From: an uncultured Oscillospiraceae bacterium
GTDB taxonomy: Bacteria; Bacillota; Clostridia; Oscillospirales; Acutalibacteraceae
DNA: 5,730 bases
Direction: 5' to 3'
Assembly (NCBI GenBank): GCA_900543305.1
Contig: UQQZ01000118.1
Coordinates: 1 to 5,730 of the forward strand
Below are positions 1 to 5,307 of the stretch, piece by piece. The translations under genes and the position numbers were made by a program. How positions within the stretch are numbered: the stretch's first letter is position 1; each line of letters begins with the position of its first letter. Under the pieces are notes generated by a model, which was not told the origin of the DNA, did not search any database, and was given only the letters and a program-made list of their open reading frames with translations.

Positions 1-28
1 GCGGCAGCGGAGACCGGCGCCGCAGCTT

Positions 29-45
29 GCGTGCCACTGGCACGC
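29..45. repeat. Short palindrome, 8-bp arms
   Basis: GCGTGCCA (29-36) and TGGCACGC (38-45) are perfect reverse complements around a single C. With a 1-nt centre this is more like a two-fold protein-binding site than an RNA hairpin. No adjacent gene in the window suggests a role. Confidence 0.5.
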
Positions 46-132
46 ACTCGCCCCTCGGCACGCGGTTTTGGAGTGGATGTGGGGTAGGGCTACACGGAGC
101 GGGGAAGGGGCTGTGTTGCCCAATTCTTCCAG

Positions 133-157
133 CCAGCCCGCAAAAAAGCGGTGCTGG
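133..157. repeat. Stem-loop with A6 loop
   Basis: CCAGC plus CCGC (133-141) pairs with GCGG and GCTGG (148-157), with one bulged T at 152 and a loop of six A. The plus strand continues with only three T, so it is a poor intrinsic terminator. A weak terminator role on either strand is possible but not supported. Confidence 0.4.
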
Positions 158-167
158 TTTGATGCTA

Positions 168-206
168 TGGGGATTTTTTGGAGCCGAAATGGGCGAAAAA
201 TCCCCA
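168..206. repeat. Perfect 11-bp inverted repeat just beyond minus-strand remnant
   Basis: TGGGGATTTTT (168-178) and AAAAATCCCCA (196-206) are exact reverse complements around a 17-nt spacer. The right arm ends 9 bp before the stop codon of the minus-strand remnant at 215-217, where a transcription terminator would be expected. The T-rich part is inside the stem, and no U tract follows on the minus strand, so it is not a canonical Rho-independent terminator. It could be a stable 3'-end hairpin or a remnant of an element boundary. Confidence 0.5.
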
Positions 207-214
207 GAAAAGCC

Positions 215-343
215 TCAACAATAATACCTAGCCTCGCCAAAAAAGCTCTTCCATTTCTGAATGATCTCTTCACTGCGAGCCTCGATGATCTACATAATAT
301 TCCGCAGGGTGCGTTCCGGAATGCGGGAGTAGTTTGGGAGAAT
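215..343 (-). pseudogene. C-terminal remnant of a DUF4160-like small protein
   Basis: On the minus strand, a frame from 343 to the TGA at 217-215 reads as 42 codons with one internal TAG (292-290). It contains SRIPERTLRNIM, then (after the TAG) IIEARSEEIIQKWKSFFGEA, and ends in RYYC. An SRIP segment, an amphipathic helix and a closing KWK-FF motif resemble the C-terminus of one DUF4160 subgroup, whose members are about 80-100 residues and of unknown function, often beside another small protein gene. The N-terminal half is absent and there is no start codon or ribosome binding site, so this is a broken gene. Its 5' end abuts the remnant of another small gene, as if a deletion had joined them. 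The family assignment is from memory of the motif pattern and is moderate at best; the pseudogene call is firmer. Confidence 0.5.
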
Positions 344-590
344 TCCAAAATCAGATGGGCGGTGGATTCGATCACTTCCTGATAGCGGTCGATTTCCGCT
401 TGGCTGAAGCCCACAATGTCCTCCCAGGTGTAGCTGGGCAGGATGCAGGTGGCATGGCGGAAGCCCAGTTGCGTGTCGGGCTGTTCCAGATAAACCTTTA
501 CCGTGCCGTCGGGCCGCATATCCGAATGAACAATCTCCGTGTTGTCATCCAGGGTCAAAAAGGGATATCATAGAGGTCGCCTCTCTCCAT
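334..590 (-). pseudogene. Frameshifted small conserved hypothetical gene
   Basis: Minus-strand reading from the ATG at 590-588 gives MERGDLYDIPF, then hits TGA at 557-555. Shifting one base at the five-T run (plus-strand A5, 557-561) restores a long, protein-like frame beginning LTLDDNTEIVHSDM. This continues through DGTVKVYLEQPD, GFRHATCILPSYTWEDIVGF and ESTAHLILEFSQ, ending near 334. The likely lesion is loss of one T from a T6 run. The sequence before the ATG stays open for nine codons back to a TGA, so the true start may lie slightly upstream, perhaps at the ATA codon 609-611, which would be a degraded start. I recognise the pattern as a roughly 90-residue family of unknown function in gut Clostridia, but cannot name it. 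The expected C-terminal tail is missing and is replaced by the DUF4160-like scrap. Function unknown. Confidence 0.6.
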
Positions 591-763
591 AAAGGTTTCT
601 GGCTTTAGTATACCTCAGAATAATGGAAAAAGAAAGCTCATTTCATGTCCCGTCATCCGAAGTTCCTCTTCGGATATCCGCATATTGCCAAAAACCGCAT
701 GGCACCGGGAAAAACCGGAGTTTTCAACAGGAAAGCACCAGGAAAAGTGACCCTTTTTGACCC
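552..763. repeat. Dispersed 13-bp inverted repeat
   Basis: GGGTCAAAAAGGG at 552-564 and CCCTTTTTGACCC at 751-763 are exact reverse complements separated by 186 bp. The left copy lies inside the frameshifted minus-strand pseudogene, over the A5 run where the frame breaks. The right copy is just upstream of the surface-protein promoter and overlaps a local hairpin. Composition is simple, so chance is possible. Confidence 0.4.
655..675. repeat. Perfect 8-bp hairpin between the divergent units
   Basis: ATCCGAAG (655-662) and CTTCGGAT (668-675) form a perfect stem with a TTCCT loop. No T run follows on either strand, so it is not a standard terminator. It lies about 100 bp upstream of the -35 of the surface-protein gene and could be an operator-like site or a relic. 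Confidence 0.45.
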
Positions 764-772
764 CCAAAAAGG
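752..772. repeat. Perfect 8-bp hairpin abutting the promoter
   Basis: CCTTTTTG (752-759) and CAAAAAGG (765-772) pair perfectly around ACCCC. The right arm ends 4 bp before the proposed -35 hexamer at 777, a position where a regulator or an upstream terminator could act. On the minus strand the same inverted repeat would precede no T run. No regulator can be named. Confidence 0.45.
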
Positions 773-776
773 ACCA

Positions 777-805
777 TTGCTGCCTCCCGGATGTTCTGCT
801 ATACT
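777..805 (+). promoter_or_regulatory. Sigma-A-type promoter for the SLH surface protein
   Basis: TTGCTG (777-782) and TATACT (800-805) are separated by 17 bp, the optimal spacing, and each matches consensus at four of six or better. Transcription would begin near 812, giving a 5' leader of roughly 45 nt that carries AGGAGG (843-848), seven bases before the ATG at 856. Confidence 0.6.
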
Positions 806-855
806 TATCATAGGAAAAGACTGGAAAACACTCTATTTGGCAAGGAGGCGTTTGT

Positions 856-3800
856 ATGAAGAAAAAACTGGTCAGCCTGTTGCTTGCCATTTGCCTTGTT
901 GTGGGATTGCTGCCGACAGCGGCATTTGCAGCAGGAACAGAAACAGGCAAGGTGATCCAGCTTGTAGACAATGGAACTGCCGCAAATATGGACGGCTGGG
1001 ACAGTACAAACGGTTACAACTATATCTATTACGGCACATGGAAGGATAGTCCAATCAAATGGCGGGTGCTGGACGACCAGACCAACACAGGAGAAAGAGG
1101 ACTTTTCCTGCTCTCCGAGGAACTGCTTGGAACAGGCACCGATGGCGGCGTGTATTTCAAGCAGGACGGATCAAGCAACGCATGGCAGGGCAGCGACGCG
1201 CAGGCGTGGTGCAAGGACTTTGCCGGAATTGATGGGAACAGTGTAACAGACGCTTTTTCCGCTGCTGAACTTGCTGCAATTCTGGAAACAACAAAAGACG
1301 ACGCAGCATATTCTGATTTTGCAGCGTCTGACAATATCTTAAACGGCGACAGGGTATTTTTTATGTCGGCAGAGGAAGCGGAAAATAGCGAATACGGCTT
1401 TATCAATGACGCGGCGCGTGTCGCTAATTATGGCGATAACAGCGGTGTGTGGTGGCTCCGCTCGCCTGCCGCGGACGATACGGACCTTGTTGCGGGCGTG
1501 GTCAGTGGTTGTGTAAGCGGAAACCGCGTGTACGATGGCTGTGCTGCTCGACCTGCTTTTAATTTAGATTTGAACTCTGTTCTCTTCACATCTGCCGCTA
1601 GAAACGGCAAGCCGGACGGCGGATTGCAAGCTATTCCCTCTCAGCCTCAAACTGTTTGGACTGTGGGGCAATGGGACTTCAACGACACTTCCGACAGCAG
1701 CGGCAACGGCAATACTCTCACTACGAACGGACTGGTCTCTTTTAACAATGGCAGAATGGAAACGCAGGAGGGCCAGTTTGGCAATGCCTCGGTCAACCTT
1801 AAGCTTAACGGAGGGGTAGGCTTCAGCCTTTCAGTGTCCTTTAGTACCATAAGGGCAGGGGGTACGGGCGTAGGCGCTCAGACGGAGCTTTTTAAGTTTG
1901 GCAGTCTCACCGCGGTAGCTTACATCACTGGCGAACTGGAAGTTACCCTCAACGGCGAAAGCGTTGGGAGTGCAGTCGGCGCTGTGAGGGATGGTGACAC
2001 CAATGTGCTTGAGGTGCGGATCGAGACGGATAACGCCTTGCACGTCATACTCAACGGTAATGATATTGGCTCTATCGCCAACGCCGATGTAGGCGGCGAA
2101 GGCCCCCTTGTCATAGGCAGTTGTTCCAAATTTGCCTACGCCACCTCCTTCGACTACGTGAAAATCAAGGATGGCAGCATCAATGAATGTAAATTAACGC
2201 TTTTGGACGACAGCCGCAATTTCAATGTTACGGAAATGACCGATATTGGTAAGCCCGGCGGTACGGTTACGCTCAGTTATTCCGGGGCAACCACCGGAGC
2301 AAATGAATATATCTCCGCCATCCTCGCGGACAACAGTGGCGCGCAGTATTATGGCAGAATTTTGCAGCCGACTAACACAAGCGGGGAGGTCAGCCTTAAA
2401 ATCCCCAATACACTTGTAGACGGAACCTATACCCTTTATGTGTTCAGCGAACAATACAACGGCGATTATAAAACCGACTACGCTAGCGCGTTTGAAGAAA
2501 TTGCCCTTACTGTTTCCTGCGACTCTACCGCGCCGACTTTAAACAATGGCAGCGCGAACCGCGATAGCGAAACTGCCGCCACCGTGACGTTTACCAGCGA
2601 CGAGGCGGGCAATTATTACTATGAAGTCGTGGAAAGCGGCGCAGCCGTCCCGACTATCGACACCACCAGGATGGGGACTTCCTGCGATACAACCGAACAG
2701 ACCTTTTCCCTTAATAATCTTTTAGGCAATGGCGCAAAGGATATTTACATTGTGGTAAAGGACGCGGTGGGAAATGTGAGCCAGCCGCTGAAAATTGGGA
2801 TACCTGCCCATAGTCCGCCTTATGTCCCGCCCACCAAGACTCTCAGCCAACTGGCCATCGAGAAGATCAGGGCAGCCAAGCCCGGGGATACCGTGGAGCT
2901 TACCCCCAGCGCCGGTCAGACCAATCAGCTGGACAAAGAGGTCTTTGAGGAGTTGCAGGGCAAGGATATCACCCTGAAGGTGAATCTGTCCGGCGGCGTG
3001 AGCTGGACTGTGAATGGCAAAGACATTCCCGAGAACGCCACCCTGACGGACATTGTCCTAGGCGTGAGCATGAACACCAGCACCATCCCGGTGGATCTGA
3101 TCAATATGGTGACTGGGGAGAAGGGTGCCGTGCAGATAACCCTTGCCCACAATGGGGAGTTTGGCTTCACCATGACTCTCACCGCACCTCTTGGGGTGGA
3201 GAACAAGGGCCTGTGGGCGAACCTGTACCACTACGATACCACCCGGAAGCAGATTCTCTTTGAAACCGCTGCCCGGGTGGACGCCAGCGGCAATGTGGCG
3301 CTGAAACTCTCTCACGCCAGTGAGTATGCCATCGTCCTGGACACTAAGAGCCATGAGTTGCCCTTTACCGACACCACAAAGGGGGCTTGGTATCAGGGAG
3401 CGGTGGAGTATGTGTACCACAACGGCATCATGACCGGTACCAGCGCTACCACCTTTGAGCCCAACACCACTCTGAGCCGGGCCATGGTGGCCCAGATCCT
3501 GTACAACCTGGAGGGCCAGCCGGACATCTCCAAGGAGAATCTGGGCTATCCCTATTCGGACGTGGATGCCGAGGCTTGGTACGGTGACGCGGTGTATTGG
3601 GCCAGAATCAACGGCGTGGCCACCGGCTACGAGGACAACACCTTCCGGCCTAACCGAGCGGTTACCCGGGAGGAGCTGGCCCAGATGCTCTATAACTACG
3701 CAAAGTATAAGGAGATCATCCTGCCCGCTGTGGGGGACCTGAGCAAATTCTCCGACGGGGACAAAGTGAGCTCCTGGGCCCAGACCGCTATGAAGTGGGC

Positions 3801-3918
3801 TACCGGGCTGCAGGTCATCAACGGCTATGAGGATAACACTCTCCGTCCTGGTGGCAATACCACCCGAGCGGAAGCTGCTTCCATGATCCTGGGTATGGTA
3901 ACAACCTTGATGAAATAA
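856..3918 (+). CDS. Secreted multidomain surface protein with DUF6273, LamG-like and three SLH domains
   Basis: This 1020-residue protein should be exported and held on the cell surface by C-terminal SLH domains, which in Firmicutes bind pyruvylated secondary wall polymers. Residues 1-25 are a Sec signal peptide (MKKK, hydrophobic core, cleavage after AFA). Residues about 30-250 match the DUF6273 pattern: YIYYGTW and IKWRVLD, FLLSEELL, WWLRSP at 199-204, ARPAFNLDLNSVLF at 231-244. Residues about 266-440 read as a beta-rich concanavalin/LamG-like module, opening WDFNDTSDSSGNGN and closing FDYVKIKDG. Two Ig-like stretches follow (about 444-553 and 556-650), then a Pro linker and a beta-rich pre-SLH region (662-833). 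SLH repeats start near 835, 898 and 962, with GYEDNTFRPN-type signatures in the last two. The start is set by AGGAGG seven bases upstream. The gene is probably monocistronic, with its own promoter and terminator. Codon use shifts to strongly GC-ending codons toward the C-terminus, suggesting module exchange. The ligand is unknown; an adhesin-like or glycan-binding role is inference. Confidence 0.93.
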   Translation: MKKKLVSLLLAICLVVGLLPTAAFAAGTETGKVIQLVDNGTAANMDGWDSTNGYNYIYYGTWKDSPIKWRVLDDQTNTGERGLFLLSEELLGTGTDGGVYFKQDGSSNAWQGSDAQAWCKDFAGIDGNSVTDAFSAAELAAILETTKDDAAYSDFAASDNILNGDRVFFMSAEEAENSEYGFINDAARVANYGDNSGVWWLRSPAADDTDLVAGVVSGCVSGNRVYDGCAARPAFNLDLNSVLFTSAARNGKPDGGLQAIPSQPQTVWTVGQWDFNDTSDSSGNGNTLTTNGLVSFNNGRMETQEGQFGNASVNLKLNGGVGFSLSVSFSTIRAGGTGVGAQTELFKFGSLTAVAYITGELEVTLNGESVGSAVGAVRDGDTNVLEVRIETDNALHVILNGNDIGSIANADVGGEGPLVIGSCSKFAYATSFDYVKIKDGSINECKLTLLDDSRNFNVTEMTDIGKPGGTVTLSYSGATTGANEYISAILADNSGAQYYGRILQPTNTSGEVSLKIPNTLVDGTYTLYVFSEQYNGDYKTDYASAFEEIALTVSCDSTAPTLNNGSANRDSETAATVTFTSDEAGNYYYEVVESGAAVPTIDTTRMGTSCDTTEQTFSLNNLLGNGAKDIYIVVKDAVGNVSQPLKIGIPAHSPPYVPPTKTLSQLAIEKIRAAKPGDTVELTPSAGQTNQLDKEVFEELQGKDITLKVNLSGGVSWTVNGKDIPENATLTDIVLGVSMNTSTIPVDLINMVTGEKGAVQITLAHNGEFGFTMTLTAPLGVENKGLWANLYHYDTTRKQILFETAARVDASGNVALKLSHASEYAIVLDTKSHELPFTDTTKGAWYQGAVEYVYHNGIMTGTSATTFEPNTTLSRAMVAQILYNLEGQPDISKENLGYPYSDVDAEAWYGDAVYWARINGVATGYEDNTFRPNRAVTREELAQMLYNYAKYKEIILPAVGDLSKFSDGDKVSSWAQTAMKWATGLQVINGYEDNTLRPGGNTTRAEAASMILGMVTTLMK

Positions 3919-3933
3919 AATACACAATTCAGG

Positions 3934-3960
3934 AAAGGCCGGGAGAAATCTCGGCCTTTT
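3934..3960 (+). terminator. Intrinsic terminator of the SLH protein gene
   Basis: AAAGGCCG (3934-3941) pairs with CGGCCTTT (3952-3959). The stem is extended inward by GGA/TCT, including one G-T wobble, around a GAAA loop, and the 3' arm runs into TTTT (3957-3960). It begins 15 bp after the stop codon. The T tract is short but the stem is strong, so it should end the transcript. Confidence 0.85.
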
Positions 3961-3961
3961 G

Positions 3962-4105
3962 CTTATCCGAAATCAGGGGAGGGGCCACCTCAAAATTTGC
4001 GGGACAGTAAGCAAAGAAAAGGACTTCGCAAAAAGGGTTTTGGAGGATGCTTGCAAGAATATACCTGTGAACAAGCTGCAAAACCCAATTTTTCTATGGA
4101 CATAG
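3962..4105 (+). pseudogene. Possible coding remnant upstream of the HTH pseudogene
   Basis: This frame is open from within the terminator to a TAG at 4103-4105. It gives protein-like sequence including VSKEKDFAKRVLEDACKNI and PVNKLQNPIFLW, then after the TAG continues as VQNLKKSLREV up to the next gene's ribosome binding site. It has no start codon with a ribosome binding site. The charged helical character and the position directly before the HTH gene suggest the 3' end of an upstream gene of the same former operon, such as a replication-type protein. I do not recognise the family, and the frame could be open by chance. Confidence 0.3.
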
Positions 4106-4143
4106 GTGCAGAATCTTAAAAAATCACTGAGGGAGGTAACGCC

Positions 4144-4365
4144 ACGGAAATCGGAAACACTTACACCAAGCGAAGCCCACTGGGCCATTATTTTCTTCTG
4201 CCCAATGAGATCTTCATGCTGGGATTAAGCCCCGGCGAGCTGTCTGTCTACGCCTACCTGATGTTCTGCGAGGACAGGGAAACCCATCCATGCTGACCCA
4301 GCATCGGGAAGATCTGCCAGCATACTGGCATGAGCGCCAACACCACGATGCTTACCTGCTGTAAC
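4144..4365 (+). pseudogene. Decayed helix-turn-helix gene of integrative-element type
   Basis: The frame reads EIGNTYTKRSPLGHYFLLPN, then EIFMLGLSPGELSVYAYLMF, CEDRETHPC, a TGA at 4294-4296, PSIGKICQHTGMSANTT and stops resembling the family soon after. YTKRSPLGHYF-LPNEIF-LGLS-GE--VYAYL--CEDR is the N-terminus of a small winged or helix-turn-helix protein carried by many conjugative and integrative elements of gut Firmicutes. There the residue after the Cys is usually Trp or His in W/H-PS-K-IG, so TGA here probably replaced TGG. A good GGGAGG (4131-4136) lies seven bases before ACG (4144-4146), exactly where ATG would be expected, so the start codon also looks mutated. The recognition helix and the rest of the protein are missing after about 4365, where AT-rich sequence begins. 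Three independent lesions make it a clear pseudogene. Confidence 0.75.
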
Positions 4366-4418
4366 TCTGCGAATCAGCAGAAAATAGTGCAAAAAATATA
4401 AAAAATATATAAATACTA

Positions 4419-4447
4419 TTTGCATATTAGTGAAATTATGTTATAAT
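4419..4447 (+). promoter_or_regulatory. Extended -10 promoter for the metalloprotease operon
   Basis: TATAAT (4442-4447) is a perfect -10 and is preceded by TG plus one base (4439-4441), an extended -10. TTTGCA (4419-4424) lies 17 bp upstream as a moderate -35; TTGCAT one base later with 16 bp is the alternative. The run of A and AT steps at 4391-4415 could act as an UP element. Transcription would start near 4454, leaving a leader of about 140 nt before the protease ATG at 4596. A consensus AAGGAGG sits at 4456-4462, almost at the transcript 5' end, with no ATG or GTG at normal spacing. It is either a relic or part of leader regulation. Confidence 0.7.
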
Positions 4448-4505
4448 TAATCTGCAAGGAGGAGTCATAAGCCTATATGTGATGAGATGAAATGAGGGGA
4501 TACCT

Positions 4506-4535
4506 ATGTACTTAGCAATCGTCCGCTTTTTGTAG
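4506..4535 (+). CDS. Nine-codon leader mini-ORF upstream of the protease
   Basis: ATG at 4506 follows GAGGGG (4494-4499) with a 6-nt gap and encodes MYLAIVRFL before TAG (4533-4535). It lies in the 5' leader of the protease operon, about 60 nt before the protease start. Its start codon is inside the 5' arm of an inverted repeat whose 3' arm begins right after its stop codon. This geometry would let translation of the mini-ORF decide whether the stem forms. No run of one amino acid suggests classical amino-acid attenuation. Small ORFs this short also arise by chance. Confidence 0.35.
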   Translation: MYLAIVRFL

Positions 4536-4542
4536 AGTACAT
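4506..4542 (+). repeat. Inverted repeat bracketing the mini-ORF
   Basis: ATGTACT (4506-4512) and AGTACAT (4536-4542) are exact reverse complements with 23 nt between them. The first arm contains the mini-ORF start codon and the second starts immediately after its TAG. It could be an RNA stem that hides the start codon, or a DNA operator with 7-bp half-sites. Confidence 0.45.
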
Positions 4543-4595
4543 TTCTCCCATACTTCTGGGGGTATGCATTTCCACATTGTTTAGGAGGCGCTGCT

Positions 4596-5260
4596 ATGTT
4601 GTGTATGAACAAGAAAAAATTACTATTTAAAAATTTCTTTCCCTATTAGTTCTTTTGGGACCTCTCATTACCATATGCTTCTTTCCGTTGCTTGTGCAAG
4701 CAGAGGCGTCACAACTACGCACTTCTATAACCGATTTTATGAATGGGCGTAGAATTCCAGGCAATACCCGTATTACTTTTATCCCTCATTCAGATTTTGG
4801 GACAACTACAATAAGCCATATGAACGAAGCGTTATGGGAATGGAACCATAATCTTCCTAGTGGTATAGAGGGGGTATATCGAGACTCGGTGGTTCGCCAT
4901 TCGGCGACGGATTATCCCACGAAAGATGGCATTAATCGTATTTATCGGAAGAACATATATAGCACAGATTATGTTGGGCAAGCTACATGGTATACTGTAA
5001 ATGGAATAACCACAGAAGCAGATATAAATTTAAATATGTATTACAACTGGGCGAATAGTGCGCAGCCAAATGCGTTTGATCTTTGGACTGTTTTTCTCCA
5101 CGAAGCAGGACACGTGTATGGTTTGTCTGATATTGACCCAGATAACGCAGCAAATGATGTTTATAAAAACCGAGTGATGTATGGCAAAGTGGCAAAAAAT
5201 ACCACAAAACGCTATATTACCTCAGCAGAAGTAAATATTTTACAATTCATCTATAGTTGA
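4596..5260 (+). CDS. Secreted matrixin-like zinc metalloprotease, frame interrupted in the signal peptide
   Basis: The catalytic motif HEAGHVYGLSD (5099-5131) fits the metzincin zinc site HExxHxxGxx(H/D), with Asp as the likely third ligand. The Met-turn is VMYG, with its Met at 5177. QATWYTVNGI, TEADINLN and the ending ITSAEVNILQFIY match matrixin (M10-type) order. The mature chain, about 183 residues without Cys, is essentially a bare catalytic domain with no propeptide cysteine switch. AGGAGG (4583-4588) places the start at ATG 4596, giving MLCMNKKKLLFKNF, but this frame stops at TAG 4647-4649. The catalytic frame opens only after TAA 4628-4630, so a -1 shift between 4631 and 4646 is required. 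Shifting gives a 221-residue protein with an excellent signal peptide (K-rich start, long hydrophobic core, cleavage after QAEA). A TTG at 4655 could start translation without a shift, but it has no ribosome binding site and would lose the positive N-terminus. The gene is either recoded, phase-variable, damaged or misread. Confidence 0.8.
4631..4637 (+). promoter_or_regulatory. Candidate -1 frameshift heptamer A AAT TTC
   Basis: In the frame set by ATG 4596, the heptamer reads A AAT TTC, an X XXY YYZ slippery pattern. Slipping back one base re-pairs both tRNAs on AAA TTT and enters the catalytic frame at CTT 4637. The only window in which such a shift works is 4631-4646, bounded by the stops of the two frames. 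No convincing stimulatory stem is visible 5-10 nt downstream, and no Shine-Dalgarno-like stimulator is obvious upstream, so a simple indel remains at least as likely. Confidence 0.35.
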
Positions 5261-5307
5261 CATGATAAGTTATATATCTTCTCAAAAGACAAATCGGGGA
5301 GGCGACA

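Larger units (their letters stand above)
1..214. other. GC-rich stretch without a credible gene
   Basis: No reading frame here has a ribosome binding site or a recognisable product. Short open frames run through it on both strands, but they are low in complexity and rich in Arg, Gly, Cys and Ser, as expected from noncoding GC-rich DNA. The segment holds three inverted repeats, listed separately. It lies downstream of the two minus-strand gene remnants and may be the eroded edge of a mobile element, given the other element-like remnant near position 4150. That link is inference only. Confidence 0.5.

Noticed and set aside
27..382. Plus-strand frames across the first 380 bases
   Set aside because: They lack ribosome binding sites. 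The right part overlaps the better minus-strand reading, where conserved-looking protein segments occur. The left part is low-complexity translation of GC-rich DNA.
615..1049. Open frames overlapping the start of the SLH protein gene on both strands
   Set aside because: They overlap the signal peptide and DUF6273 coding region in other frames and show no protein features of their own.
1440..1600. Variable region of a diversity-generating retroelement in the DUF6273 domain
   Set aside because: The WWLRSP to RPAF segment is lectin-like in appearance, but the window has no reverse transcriptase, no template repeat and no second copy of this segment.
3058..3927. Long minus-strand open frame (289 codons) opposite the SLH region
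   Set aside because: It is antisense to a clearly coding, GC-ending-codon region, which produces spurious open frames on the other strand. Its product is rich in Gly, Val and His without domain character, and it has no ribosome binding site.
4549..4566. CATAC/GTATG stem in the protease leader
   Set aside because: Arms are only 5 bp with an 8-nt loop and no T run. It is too weak to call an attenuator without conservation data.
5257..5285. Promoter between the protease and the next gene, starting with a perfect TTGACA over the stop codon
   Set aside because: No -10 element occurs at 16-18 bp. The TATATA nearby begins only 8 bp after the hexamer, so co-transcription is simpler.
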